A model generated the notes under the pieces. That model ran no database searches, was not told the DNA's origin, and saw only the letters and a list, made by a program, of their open reading frames with translations. A program made the position numbers and the translations under genes. Shown here one piece after another: positions 15,012-23,477 of a stretch of DNA of 64,000 bases (positions within the stretch are counted from its first letter, which is position 1; each line of letters opens with the position of its first letter). The stretch is from CAWDZK01 sp963726615 (GTDB lineage: Bacteria; Actinomycetota; Actinomycetes; JACCUZ01), in the NCBI GenBank assembly GCA_963726615.1, contig CAVSCX010000011.1, positions 496,001 through 560,000 on the forward strand, in the 5' to 3' direction.

Positions 15012-16703
15012 ATGGCTGCCACCCCACCACCGGCCGCACAGCCCCCGGCCCATACCCGGACGAGGCACCGCGGTCAGGGCCAGTGGGCTCTCGGCCACCT
15101 CGAGCCGCTGACGCCCAACGAGCGGGTCAAGAAGGACGACGACGGGCTCAACGTCCGGGCCAGGATCGAGAACGTCTATGCGCACCGCGGCTTCGCCTCG
15201 ATCGACCCCGCCGACCTCCGCGGCCGGATGCGCTGGTGGGGGCTCTACACCCAGCGGCGGCCCGGGATCGACGGCGGGAAGACCGCGGTGCTCGAGCCGC
15301 ACGAGCTTGACGACGAGTACTTCATGCTGCGCGTGCGGATCGACGGCGGGCAGCTCAGCACCGAGCAGCTCCGGGTCGTCGCGGGCATCTCCACCGAGTT
15401 CGCCCGTGACACGGCCGACGTCACCGACCGGCAGAACATCCAGCTGCACTGGATCCGGATCGAGGACGTCCCCGAGATCTGGCGCCGGCTCGAGGCCGTC
15501 GGCCTGTCGACGACAGAGGCGTGCGGCGACACCCCCCGCGTCGTGCTGGGCTCCCCGGTCGCCGGGATCGCCGCCGACGAGATCCTCGACGGCACGCCCG
15601 CGATCGAGGAGATCCAGCACCGCTTCATCGGGTCGAAGGACTTCTCCAACCTGCCCCGGAAGTTCAAGACCGCGATCAGCGGCTCGCCGCTTCAGGACGT
15701 CGAGCACGAGGTCAACGACATCTCGTTCGTCGGCGTCGTCCACCCCGAGCACGGCCCCGGCTTCGATCTGTGGGTGGGCGGAGGTCTGTCCACCAACCCG
15801 ATGCTCGCGCAGCGGCTCGGGGCCTGGGTGCCGCTGACCGAGGTGCCCGACGTGTGGGCCGGGGTTGTCGGCATCTTCCGCGACTACGGCTACCGGCGGC
15901 TGCGCACCCGGGCGCGGATCAAGTTCCTCGTCGCCGACTGGGGCGTGGAGAGGTTCCGGCAAGTGCTCGAGGACGAGTACCTCGGCAGCCGGCTCACCGA
16001 CGGACCCGCTCCCCCGCTGCCGTACGGGGCGCGCGACCACGTCGGCGTCCACCGCCAGCAGGACGGCCGCTACTACGTCGGTCTCGCCCCCACGGTCGGC
16101 CGGGTGTCGGGGACCACCCTGGTACGGCTCGCCGACGTCGCCGAGGAGCACGGCTCGCGCCGGGTCCGGACCACGCCGCACCAGAAGCTCGTCGTCCTCG
16201 ACGTGCCGGCCGGCCGGGTCGACTCGCTGGTGGACGCGGCGGCCGGACTCGGCCTGCACGCGCGACCGAGCACCTTCCGGCGGAACACGATGGCCTGCAC
16301 GGGCATCGAGTTCTGCAAGCTCGCGATCGTCGAGACGAAGGCGCGCGCCGCCAAGCTTGTCGACGAGCTCGAGCACCGCCTGCCGGACCTGGACGACCCC
16401 ATCACGGTCAACGTGAACGGCTGCCCGAACTCCTGCGCGCGCATCCAGACCGCCGACATCGGCCTCAAGGGGCAGCTCGTCCCGGGCGCAGACGGGGACC
16501 AGGTGGAGGGCTTCCAGGTCCATCTCGGCGGCGGGCTGGGGCTCGACGCCGGCTTCGGGCGCAAGCTGCGAGGCCACAAGGTGGCGGCGGACGAGCTGCC
16601 GGACTACGTGGAGCGGATCGTGCGGGCGTACGCCGACCAGCGGCTGTCCGGGGAGCGGTTCGCCCAGTGGGTGGCCCGCGCCGACGAGGACAGCCTCCGA
16701 TGA
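15012..16703 (+). CDS. sir: Assimilatory ferredoxin-sulfite reductase (SirA/NirA type)
   Basis: A 563-residue siroheme enzyme reducing sulfite to sulfide with six electrons from ferredoxin. It has two ferredoxin-like half domains (WGLYTQRR and LPYGARDHVGVHRQ regions) and the siroheme/[4Fe-4S] ligands C429, C435 (ACTGIEFC) and C471, C475 (NGCPNSC). A nitrite reductase role cannot be excluded from motifs. The downstream genes for APS reductase and siroheme synthesis support sulfite. The start ATG at 15012 has CGGAGA eight bases upstream. It is the first long gene of the operon behind the leader peptide. Confidence 0.93.
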   Translation: MAATPPPAAQPPAHTRTRHRGQGQWALGHLEPLTPNERVKKDDDGLNVRARIENVYAHRGFASIDPADLRGRMRWWGLYTQRRPGIDGGKTAVLEPHELDDEYFMLRVRIDGGQLSTEQLRVVAGISTEFARDTADVTDRQNIQLHWIRIEDVPEIWRRLEAVGLSTTEACGDTPRVVLGSPVAGIAADEILDGTPAIEEIQHRFIGSKDFSNLPRKFKTAISGSPLQDVEHEVNDISFVGVVHPEHGPGFDLWVGGGLSTNPMLAQRLGAWVPLTEVPDVWAGVVGIFRDYGYRRLRTRARIKFLVADWGVERFRQVLEDEYLGSRLTDGPAPPLPYGARDHVGVHRQQDGRYYVGLAPTVGRVSGTTLVRLADVAEEHGSRRVRTTPHQKLVVLDVPAGRVDSLVDAAAGLGLHARPSTFRRNTMACTGIEFCKLAIVETKARAAKLVDELEHRLPDLDDPITVNVNGCPNSCARIQTADIGLKGQLVPGADGDQVEGFQVHLGGGLGLDAGFGRKLRGHKVAADELPDYVERIVRAYADQRLSGERFAQWVARADEDSLR

Positions 16704-16743
16704 CGACCGTCGCGACGAGAGGCGTCGTCACGAGGGGGCAGGC

Positions 16744-16890
16744 ATGAGCGACGCACGGGCGGTGCCCTTCTACTGCCCCTTCTGCGGGGAGCAGGACCTG
16801 CGCCCCCACGAGGACTCCCACGGGGCATGGCACTGCCGGACCTGCACCAGGGTGTTCACCCTCAAGCTGGTCGGGCTGGTGACCTCATGA
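16744..16890 (+). CDS. Zinc-ribbon mini-protein in the sulfite reductase operon
   Basis: A 48-residue protein with two CxxC pairs: YCPFCGEQDL near residue 10 and WHCRTCTRVF near residue 31. This is a compact zinc-ribbon or rubredoxin-like knuckle. The start ATG at 16744 follows GAGGGGG. It sits 40 bases after the sulfite reductase and 49 bases before cysH on the same strand. Its place suggests a metal-site or redox accessory role for sulfite or APS reduction. The function is inferred from context only. Confidence 0.8.
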   Translation: MSDARAVPFYCPFCGEQDLRPHEDSHGAWHCRTCTRVFTLKLVGLVTS

Positions 16891-16939
16891 GCACCCCGGG
16901 CAGCCGTCCGGTGGACCCCAGCACCCCTGGAGGCCTCGC

Positions 16940-17698
16940 GTGACGGCCGCCTTGATCTCACCCATGCCGCAGTTCGCACCGGCCGGCTCGCTGGCGGAGC
17001 ACCGCGAGGCACTGGCCCGCCGCGCCGCGTGGCGGCTGGAGGACGCCTCGCCCCAGACGATCATCCGCTGGGCGGTCCGCACCTTCGGCAGCCGGTTCGC
17101 GGTGACGTCGTCGATGGCCGACGCGGTCCTCGTCGACCTCGTGGCGACGGCCGCTCCGGGCACCGACGTCGTCTTCCTGGACACCGGCTACCACTTCCTC
17201 GAGACCATGACGATGCGCGACGCCGTGGCGGCGACCTACCGGGGCCGGATCAACCTGCTCACCGTCAGCCCCGACCAGAGCGTCGGGCAGCAGGACGCCG
17301 AGCACGGTCGCGACATGTTCGCCACCAACCCCGACCGGTGCTGCTTCCTGCGCAAGGTGATGCCGCTGGACCGCGCCCTCGCCGGCTACGACGCCTGGGC
17401 CTCGGGGCTGCGCCGCGACGACTCGATCGCGCGGTCGCGCACCCCGGTCGTCGACTGGGACCGCCGCAACGGCATGGTCAAGGTGAACCCGCTGGCGCGC
17501 TGGACCCAGGCGGACGTGGACGCGTACGTCACCGAGCACGGCATCCTCACCAACCCGCTGCTGGAGGCCGGGTTCGCGTCCGTCGGCTGCTTCCCGTGCA
17601 CGCGGCGGGTGGGCGACGGTGCCGAGGTCCGCGGGGGCCGGTGGGCCGGGACCGGGAAGACCGAGTGCGGCATCCACGTGGCGGAGGAGCCGGTATGA
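16940..17698 (+). CDS. cysH: Adenylyl-sulfate (APS) reductase, [4Fe-4S] type
   Basis: A 252-residue CysH-family reductase making sulfite from APS with thioredoxin. The paired cysteines C134-C135 (DRCCFLRK) and C217/C220 (GCFPCTR) form the CC...CxxC cluster signature of APS-using enzymes, as opposed to cluster-free PAPS reductases. The catalytic cysteine is C243 in KTECGIH. The GTG start at 16940 has GGAGG seven bases upstream. Its stop overlaps the ATG of cysG (ATGA). No sulfate adenylyltransferase genes are in the window. Confidence 0.94.
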   Translation: MTAALISPMPQFAPAGSLAEHREALARRAAWRLEDASPQTIIRWAVRTFGSRFAVTSSMADAVLVDLVATAAPGTDVVFLDTGYHFLETMTMRDAVAATYRGRINLLTVSPDQSVGQQDAEHGRDMFATNPDRCCFLRKVMPLDRALAGYDAWASGLRRDDSIARSRTPVVDWDRRNGMVKVNPLARWTQADVDAYVTEHGILTNPLLEAGFASVGCFPCTRRVGDGAEVRGGRWAGTGKTECGIHVAEEPV

Positions 17699-18891
17699 GC
17701 GCACCGACGTACCCCCTGGTGCTGGACGTCACCGGCCGCCTCGTCGTCGTCGTCGGAGGCGGCCCGGTGGCCGCGCGACGTGCGCGCTCCCTCCTCGAGG
17801 CCGGGGCGGACGTCCGGCTCGTGAGCCCGTGGGTCTGCGAGGACGTGCGCGACCTGCTCGACTCCGGGCGCCTGACCTGGGAGCCGCGCGACTACGTGGC
17901 CGGCGACCTCGACTCCGCCTGGCTCGTGCACACCGCCACCGGTGACCCGGCGACCGACGAGCTCGTCGCGGCGCACGCCGCTGCTGCCACCGTCTGGTGC
18001 GTGCGGGCCGACGCCGCGGAGCTGTCCAGCGCCTGGACCCCGGCCGTGGCCCGCAGCGACGACGTCACCGTCGCCGTGACTGCCGGCGGGGATCCGCGGC
18101 GGGCGGTCCGGCTGCGCGACGCGATCGGGCTGGCCATGGACAGTGGCACGCTGCCGGTCCGCCGGCAGCGCGCGGCCGGGCCCGGTCGGGTCGCGCTCGT
18201 GGGCGGCGGCCCCGGCGACCCCGGCCTGGTCAGCGTCCGCGGCCGACGGCTGCTCGCCGAGGCCGATGTGGTCCTCGTCGACCGGCTGGCGCCCAGGGCC
18301 CTGGTCGACGAGCTGGACCCGGACGTCGAGGTCGTGGACGTCGGCAAGACGCCGGGTCACCACCCGATGCCGCAGGAGGGGATCAACCGGCTGCTCGTCG
18401 AGCACGCGCGGGCCGGCCGACGGGTCGTCCGGCTCAAGGGCGGGGATCCCTTCGTGCTCGGCCGGGGCGGCGAGGAGGCGCTGGCGTGCGTCGCCGCCGG
18501 TGTCACCGTGGAGGTGGTGCCGGGCATCACGAGCGCCGTCTCCGTGCCGGCCGCCGCCGGGATCCCGGTGACCCACCGGGGCCGGGCCAAGCAGGTGACC
18601 ATCGCCTCGGGCCACGAGGGCCTGGACTGGGCCTCGCTGGCCGCCCTCGAGGGGACGCTGGTGCTGCTCATGGGGGTGACCGGGCTGGAGACGGCGGCCG
18701 CGGCGCTCGTCGGGCACGGCCGGGACGCGACGACCCCGGTCGCGGTGGTCGAGCGCGGCTTCGCACCGGACCAGCGCACCACGGTGGGGACCCTCGCCAC
18801 CATCGCCGGGCTCGCCCGGGAGCGCGGGGTCCGGCCGCCTGCGGTCGTCGTCATCGGGTCCGTGGTGGACCTGCACCACGTGCTGGGCTGA
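17695..18891 (+). CDS. cysG: Siroheme synthase (CysG: dehydrogenase/ferrochelatase plus uroporphyrinogen-III methyltransferase)
   Basis: A 398-residue fusion. Residues 1 to about 150 form the Met8-like NAD-binding domain, with VVVVGGGPVAARRARSLLEAG. From about 160 the SUMT methyltransferase domain follows: VALVGGGPGDPGLVSVRG, VDVGKTPGHHPMPQEGIN, RLKGGDPFVLGRGGEE and PGITSAVSVPAAAGIPVTHR. It turns uroporphyrinogen III into precorrin-2 and sirohydrochlorin and may insert iron, making the siroheme cofactor for the sulfite reductase upstream. The start codon overlaps the cysH stop (ATGA), implying translational coupling. Confidence 0.94.
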   Translation: MSAPTYPLVLDVTGRLVVVVGGGPVAARRARSLLEAGADVRLVSPWVCEDVRDLLDSGRLTWEPRDYVAGDLDSAWLVHTATGDPATDELVAAHAAAATVWCVRADAAELSSAWTPAVARSDDVTVAVTAGGDPRRAVRLRDAIGLAMDSGTLPVRRQRAAGPGRVALVGGGPGDPGLVSVRGRRLLAEADVVLVDRLAPRALVDELDPDVEVVDVGKTPGHHPMPQEGINRLLVEHARAGRRVVRLKGGDPFVLGRGGEEALACVAAGVTVEVVPGITSAVSVPAAAGIPVTHRGRAKQVTIASGHEGLDWASLAALEGTLVLLMGVTGLETAAAALVGHGRDATTPVAVVERGFAPDQRTTVGTLATIAGLARERGVRPPAVVVIGSVVDLHHVLG

Positions 18892-18902
18892 CGATCGGCT
18901 CC

Positions 18903-19610
18903 GTGCCCGGCGCCCCGTCCCCGCTTTCGTCAGGGCCCGCCCTGGTCGCGGTCGCCCACGGCAGCCGGGACCCGGCGGCGGCTGCGGCCACCGACGCGCT
19001 CGTCGGCGCCGTCCGGGCGGCGCGCCCGGCTCTCGAGGTGCACGCGGCCTTCCTCGACCACGAAGAGCCCCGGCTTGCCGACCTGGTGAGCAGCCTGCCC
19101 GGCGCCCCCGTCGTGGTGCCCCTGCTGCTGGGGGCGGCGCACCACAGCCGGGTCGACGTCCCGGCCGCGCTGGCCGGTACGAGGGCGCGCCAGGCCGAGG
19201 TCCTCGGGCCCGACCCGCTGCTGCTGCGCGCCCTGGAACGCCGGCTGGCCGAGGCTGGCGTGCCGGCCGGCGACCCGTCGACAGCCGTCGTGCTCGCCGC
19301 GGCCGGGTCGGCCGACCCGGCCTCGGTCGCCGCCGTACGCGACCTCGCGGCGGCCTGGCGGCGGACCGGGTGGTGGGACGTGCGGGCGGCGTTCGCGTCG
19401 GCGGCCGGGCCGACGGTGCCGGAGGCCGTGCTGGACCTGCGGGCGGCGGGCGCGCCGGTCGTCGCGGTGGCGAGCTACCTGCTGTTCCCCGGGGTCTTCG
19501 CCGACGCCGTCGCCGCTGCCGGCGCCGATGCCACCTCCGCCCCGCTGGCCGACGCGCCCGAGGTGGCCGAGTTGGTCCTGCGCCGCTACGACACCGCCGG
19601 CCCGGTCTGA
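18903..19610 (+). CDS. Sirohydrochlorin chelatase (CbiX-like)
   Basis: A 235-residue protein of the CbiX/SirB family with two related halves. The first half carries VAVAHGSRDPAA and VVVPLLLGAAHHSRVDVP, the second ALVVL-type strands and VVAVASYLLFPGVFAD. The His residues in HGSR and in AHHSR are the expected metal and tetrapyrrole ligands. It probably inserts Fe2+ into sirohydrochlorin, finishing siroheme for the sulfite reductase in the same operon. A cobalt role would need cobalamin genes, which are absent here. The GTG start at 18903 is 11 bases after cysG. Confidence 0.85.
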   Translation: MPGAPSPLSSGPALVAVAHGSRDPAAAAATDALVGAVRAARPALEVHAAFLDHEEPRLADLVSSLPGAPVVVPLLLGAAHHSRVDVPAALAGTRARQAEVLGPDPLLLRALERRLAEAGVPAGDPSTAVVLAAAGSADPASVAAVRDLAAAWRRTGWWDVRAAFASAAGPTVPEAVLDLRAAGAPVVAVASYLLFPGVFADAVAAAGADATSAPLADAPEVAELVLRRYDTAGPV

Positions 19611-19639
19611 CGCCCGCCGCCCAGCCGCCGTACGAAGAT

Positions 19640-19706
19640 CGTTTGCGACCTGAGTCCCCGACTCGCCGCACGCTTGTCGGCGCGTCGGGGATCCTGGTCG
19701 CAAACG
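19640..19706. terminator. Long multi-part cruciform after the sulfur operon
   Basis: Three nested perfect arms: CGTTTGCGACC (19640-19650) with GGTCGCAAACG (19696-19706), TCCCCGAC (19655-19662) with GTCGGGGA (19684-19691), and CGCCG (19664-19668) with CGGCG (19678-19682). The mismatches between arms are symmetric. It lies 29 bases after cbiX and 91 bases before glyA. It would act as a strong terminator; it may also be a dispersed palindromic repeat. Confidence 0.65.
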
Positions 19707-19797
19707 AGCACCCTGGGGGCGGCGCCGGGGGCCGGGCCGGCAGTGGGGTGGATACGCTCGGACCTGTCCCGTGGACGCCGAGCCGAGGAGCAGGGCT

Positions 19798-21069
19798 GTG
19801 ACCGAGAACGCGAGCGACCCCGCCCTGAGCACGGCCGACCCGGAGATCGCCGCCCTGGTCCGGGCCGAGGCCGAGCGCCAGCGCGACAGCGTCCGGCTGA
19901 TCGCGTCGGAGAACTACGTGTCGGCGGCCGTGCTCGAGGCCACCGGCACGATGCTGACGAACAAGTACTCCGAGGGGTACGCCGGGAAGCGGTACTACGA
20001 GGGCCAGCAGGTCATCGACAAGGTCGAGACGCTGGCGATCGAGCGCGCCAAGGCCCTGTTCGGCGCCGAGCACGTCAACGTGCAGCCGTACTCCGGCTCG
20101 CCGGCCAACCTGGCCGTGTTCCTCGCGTTCCTCGACCCCGGCGACACCGTCATGGGCATGGCGCTCCCGGCCGGCGGTCACCTCACCCACGGCTGGAGCG
20201 TGTCCGCCACCGGGAAGTGGTTCCGCGCGGTGCAGTACGGCGTGCGGAAGGAGACCGGCCGGGTCGAGATGGACGACGTCCGCGACCTCGCCCGGGCCGA
20301 GCGACCCAAGGTCATCTTCTGCGGCGGGACCGCGATCCCCCGCACCATCGACTTCCCGGCCTTCGCCGAGATCGCCCGCGAGGTGGGCGCCGTGCTGGTG
20401 GCCGACATCGCGCACATCTCCGGCCTCGTCGCCGGCGGCGCCCACCCGTCGCCTGTGGGTCACGCCGACGTCATCTCGACGACGACGCACAAGACCCTGC
20501 GCGGACCGCGCGGGGCGATGCTCATGAGCACCGCGGAGCACGCCAAGGCGCTGGACAAGGCGGTGTTCCCCGGCCTGCAGGGTGGCCCGCACAACCACAC
20601 CACCGCGGCCATCGCGGTCGCGCTCAAGGAGGCCTCGACACCGGAGTTCCGCGAGTACGCCCACGCGATCGTGGCCAATGCCAAGGCCCTGGCGGAGGGC
20701 CTGACCGCGCGCGGCTTCGACCTGGTGTCCGGTGGCACCGACAACCACCTGCTTCTGGTCGACCTCACCACCAAGGCCGTCGCCGGCAAGCCGGCGGCCA
20801 GGGCACTGGACCGGGCCGGCATCGAGCTCAACTACAACTCGGTTCCCTTCGACCCGCGCAAGCCCTTCGACCCCTCCGGCATCCGGATCGGCACAGCGGC
20901 CGTCACCTCGCGGGGCATGGGAACCGCCGACATGGACCGCATCGCCGGCTGGATCGACGCCGTCGTGGCGGCGGAGGCCGCGGGCGACGAGGCTGCCGTG
21001 GAGAAGATCGGGGCCGAGGTGCACGAGTTCACCGCGGGGTTCCCCACGCCCGGCATGCCCGTCTCCTGA
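19798..21069 (+). CDS. glyA: Serine hydroxymethyltransferase
   Basis: A 423-residue PLP enzyme interconverting serine and glycine with tetrahydrofolate. Seen: LIASENYVS, the EGYAGKRYYEG loop and the PLP lysine in STTTHKTLRGPRG. The start is the GTG at 19798, with GAGGAG seven bases upstream; an earlier GTG at 19771 has no such site. Several normally constant positions differ from the common GlyA: NVQPYSGSPAN in place of NVQPHSGxQAN, and RTIDFPAF with IAHISGL instead of the usual MAHFAGL. It looks like a diverged paralogue or a distinct subfamily rather than a damaged gene. Confidence 0.9.
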   Translation: MTENASDPALSTADPEIAALVRAEAERQRDSVRLIASENYVSAAVLEATGTMLTNKYSEGYAGKRYYEGQQVIDKVETLAIERAKALFGAEHVNVQPYSGSPANLAVFLAFLDPGDTVMGMALPAGGHLTHGWSVSATGKWFRAVQYGVRKETGRVEMDDVRDLARAERPKVIFCGGTAIPRTIDFPAFAEIAREVGAVLVADIAHISGLVAGGAHPSPVGHADVISTTTHKTLRGPRGAMLMSTAEHAKALDKAVFPGLQGGPHNHTTAAIAVALKEASTPEFREYAHAIVANAKALAEGLTARGFDLVSGGTDNHLLLVDLTTKAVAGKPAARALDRAGIELNYNSVPFDPRKPFDPSGIRIGTAAVTSRGMGTADMDRIAGWIDAVVAAEAAGDEAAVEKIGAEVHEFTAGFPTPGMPVS

Positions 21070-21347
21070 CCGCGGCCGCAGCCGCACGCAGCTGATCCGC
21101 TCAGCCGGTCGGCACCAGGCGAACAGGTCCCGGTCCCGGGACGCACTTGAGCCCGAGGCGGCCCGCTCCTCGGACGACGGGCCGGAACCGGCGCCCCGGA
21201 ACGGAGACAGTGCGGGACGCGAGCCCCTCGCCGGCTGACCTCCGGGCCAGCATGTGGACAGGGTCGGGTGGGCCGCACGCGGCGGCAAGGGCCGCCGGCG
21301 GGTGCGGTGGTCGGGTCGGGCCCGGCCATCAGGAACAATCACCCACC

Positions 21348-23477
21348 ATGGAGATCTGGCCCGGCTCGGCGTACCCCCTCGGCGCGACCTTCGACGGGGC
21401 GGGCACCAACTTCGCGCTCTTCTCCGAGATCGCCGACCGCGTCGAGCTCTGCCTGTTCGACAGCTCCGGCGCCGGGGGGCGCCGCCTGAGCGAGACCAAG
21501 GTCGACCTGCCCGAGGCCGACGGGTTCGTCTGGCACGGGTACCTGCCCCGCGTGGGCCCCGGTCAGCGGTACGGGTTCCGGGTGCACGGACCGCGCGACC
21601 CCGCTCGCGGTCTGCGGTGCAACCCCTCCAAGCTGCTGCTCGACCCCTACGCCAAGGCCGTGGAGGGGCAGGTCGACTGGGCCGAGTCGCTGTTCGACTA
21701 CCGGTTCGCCGCACCGAACCGCGTCAACACCCTGGACTCCGGTCGGCACGCGCCGAAGTCGGTCGTGACGAACCCGTTCTTCGACTGGCAGAACGACAGG
21801 CACCCCGGCACCCCGTACCACCAGACCGTCATCTACGAGGCGCACGTCCGTGGCCTGACGATGACCCACCCCGACCTGCCGGACAACATCCGCGGCACCT
21901 ACGCCGGCATCGGCCACCCGGCGATCATCGCCCACCTGCACAAGATCGGGGTGACGGCGATCGAGCTGATGCCGGTGCACCAGTTCGTGCAGGACCACCA
22001 CCTGGTCGAGCGGGGGCTGTCGAACTACTGGGGCTACAACACCATCGGGTTCTTCGCCCCGCACAACGCCTACTCCTCCAGCGGCCAGCGCGGCCAGCAG
22101 GTGCTCGAGTTCAAGGCGATGGTCCGCGAGCTGCACGCGGCGGGCATCGAGGTCATCCTCGACGTCGTCTACAACCACACCGCCGAGGGCAACCAGATGG
22201 GCCCGACGCTGTCCTTCCGGGGCATCGACAACCAGGCGTACTACCGGCTGGTGGACGGGAGTCCGGAGCACTACTACGACACGACCGGGACGGGGAACAC
22301 CCTGCTGATGCGGCACCCGCACGTGCTGCAGCTGATCATGGACTCGCTGCGGTACTGGGTGCTGGAGATGCACGTCGACGGCTTCCGCTTCGACCTCGCC
22401 TCGACGCTGGCCCGCCAGTTCCACGAGGTCGACCGGCTCTCCGCGTTCTTCGACCTGGTCCAGCAGGACCCGGTCATCTCCCAGGTCAAGCTGATCGCCG
22501 AGCCATGGGACGTCGGCGAGGGTGGCTACCAGGTGGGCAACTTCCCCCCGCTGTGGACCGAGTGGAACGGCAAGTACCGCGACACCGCCCGCGACTTCTG
22601 GCGCGGCGAGCCGGCGACCCTGGCCGAGTTCGCCTCCCGCCTGACCGGGTCCGCGGACCTCTACCAGGCCGACGGGCGGCGACCGCTGGCGTCGATCAAC
22701 TTCGTCACCGCGCACGACGGCTTCACCGTCACCGACCTCGTCTCCTACAACGACAAGCACAACGACGCGAACGGCGAGGGCGGCAACGACGGCGAGAGCC
22801 ACAACCGCTCGTGGAACTGCGGCGTCGAGGGGCCGACCGACGACCTCGAGGTGCTCACGCTGCGCGAGCGGCAGAAGCGCAACGTCCTCACGACCCTGTT
22901 CCTCTCCCAAGGCGTGCCGATGCTCCTGCACGGTGACGAGATGGGCCGCACCCAGGAGGGCAACAACAACGTCTACTGCCAGGACAACCCGCTGTCCTGG
23001 GTGGACTGGGCCGACGCCCGCGAGAACTGGGCCCTCACCGACTTCGTCGCCAAGGTCTCACGGCTGCGCCGCGAGCACCCGGTCTTCCGCCGCCGCCGGT
23101 TCTTCCAGGGCGACCCGGCTCGCGGCTCGGAGAGCGAGATCGGTGACATCGCCTGGTTCACCCCGGCCGGCGAGCACATGACCGAGGCCGACTGGCAGGT
23201 CGGGTACGCCCGCTCGCTTGCCGTCTTCCTCAACGGCGGGGCGATCGTCGAGCCGGACACCCGCGGGGCGCGCGTCTCGGACGACTCCTTCCTGATGTTC
23301 CTCAACGGCCATCACGAGGACATGGACTTCACCGTGCCGCAGCAGGTCTACGGCGAACGCTGGGAGCCGGTGCTCGACACGGCCGCACCGCTGGTCGACG
23401 ACCGTCCGACCGCCAAGGCCGGTGACGCCGTGACACTCGAGTCGCGCTCGATCCTGGTGCTCCGCCGCGTTGTCTGA
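21348..23477 (+). CDS. glgX: Glycogen debranching enzyme (GlgX)
   Basis: A 709-residue GH13 enzyme hydrolysing alpha-1,6 branches of glycogen to release linear malto-oligosaccharides. An N-terminal CBM48 domain (about 1-120, GTNFALFSE) is followed by the catalytic barrel with DVVYNHTAEG, the nucleophile in DGFRFDLAS, the acid in LIAEPWD and the transition-state Asp in VTAHDGF. The start is the ATG at 21348. Its stop overlaps the treY start, so the released oligomers are probably passed directly to the trehalose pathway. Confidence 0.95.
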   Translation: MEIWPGSAYPLGATFDGAGTNFALFSEIADRVELCLFDSSGAGGRRLSETKVDLPEADGFVWHGYLPRVGPGQRYGFRVHGPRDPARGLRCNPSKLLLDPYAKAVEGQVDWAESLFDYRFAAPNRVNTLDSGRHAPKSVVTNPFFDWQNDRHPGTPYHQTVIYEAHVRGLTMTHPDLPDNIRGTYAGIGHPAIIAHLHKIGVTAIELMPVHQFVQDHHLVERGLSNYWGYNTIGFFAPHNAYSSSGQRGQQVLEFKAMVRELHAAGIEVILDVVYNHTAEGNQMGPTLSFRGIDNQAYYRLVDGSPEHYYDTTGTGNTLLMRHPHVLQLIMDSLRYWVLEMHVDGFRFDLASTLARQFHEVDRLSAFFDLVQQDPVISQVKLIAEPWDVGEGGYQVGNFPPLWTEWNGKYRDTARDFWRGEPATLAEFASRLTGSADLYQADGRRPLASINFVTAHDGFTVTDLVSYNDKHNDANGEGGNDGESHNRSWNCGVEGPTDDLEVLTLRERQKRNVLTTLFLSQGVPMLLHGDEMGRTQEGNNNVYCQDNPLSWVDWADARENWALTDFVAKVSRLRREHPVFRRRRFFQGDPARGSESEIGDIAWFTPAGEHMTEADWQVGYARSLAVFLNGGAIVEPDTRGARVSDDSFLMFLNGHHEDMDFTVPQQVYGERWEPVLDTAAPLVDDRPTAKAGDAVTLESRSILVLRRVV

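Noticed and set aside
16887..16943. An 18-codon ORF between the zinc-ribbon gene and cysH, linked by ATGA and GTGA overlaps
   Set aside because: No ribosome site of its own, Pro/Gly/Ser-rich, and cysH has a good site inside it; chance is the simplest explanation.
19707..19797. A glycine riboswitch before glyA
   Set aside because: The leader is too short and no tandem aptamer-like core is visible.
17386..21714. A 1,442-codon minus-strand frame over the sulfur operon and glyA
   Set aside because: It is the antisense of well-supported genes and shows no domain; GC bias keeps the frame open.
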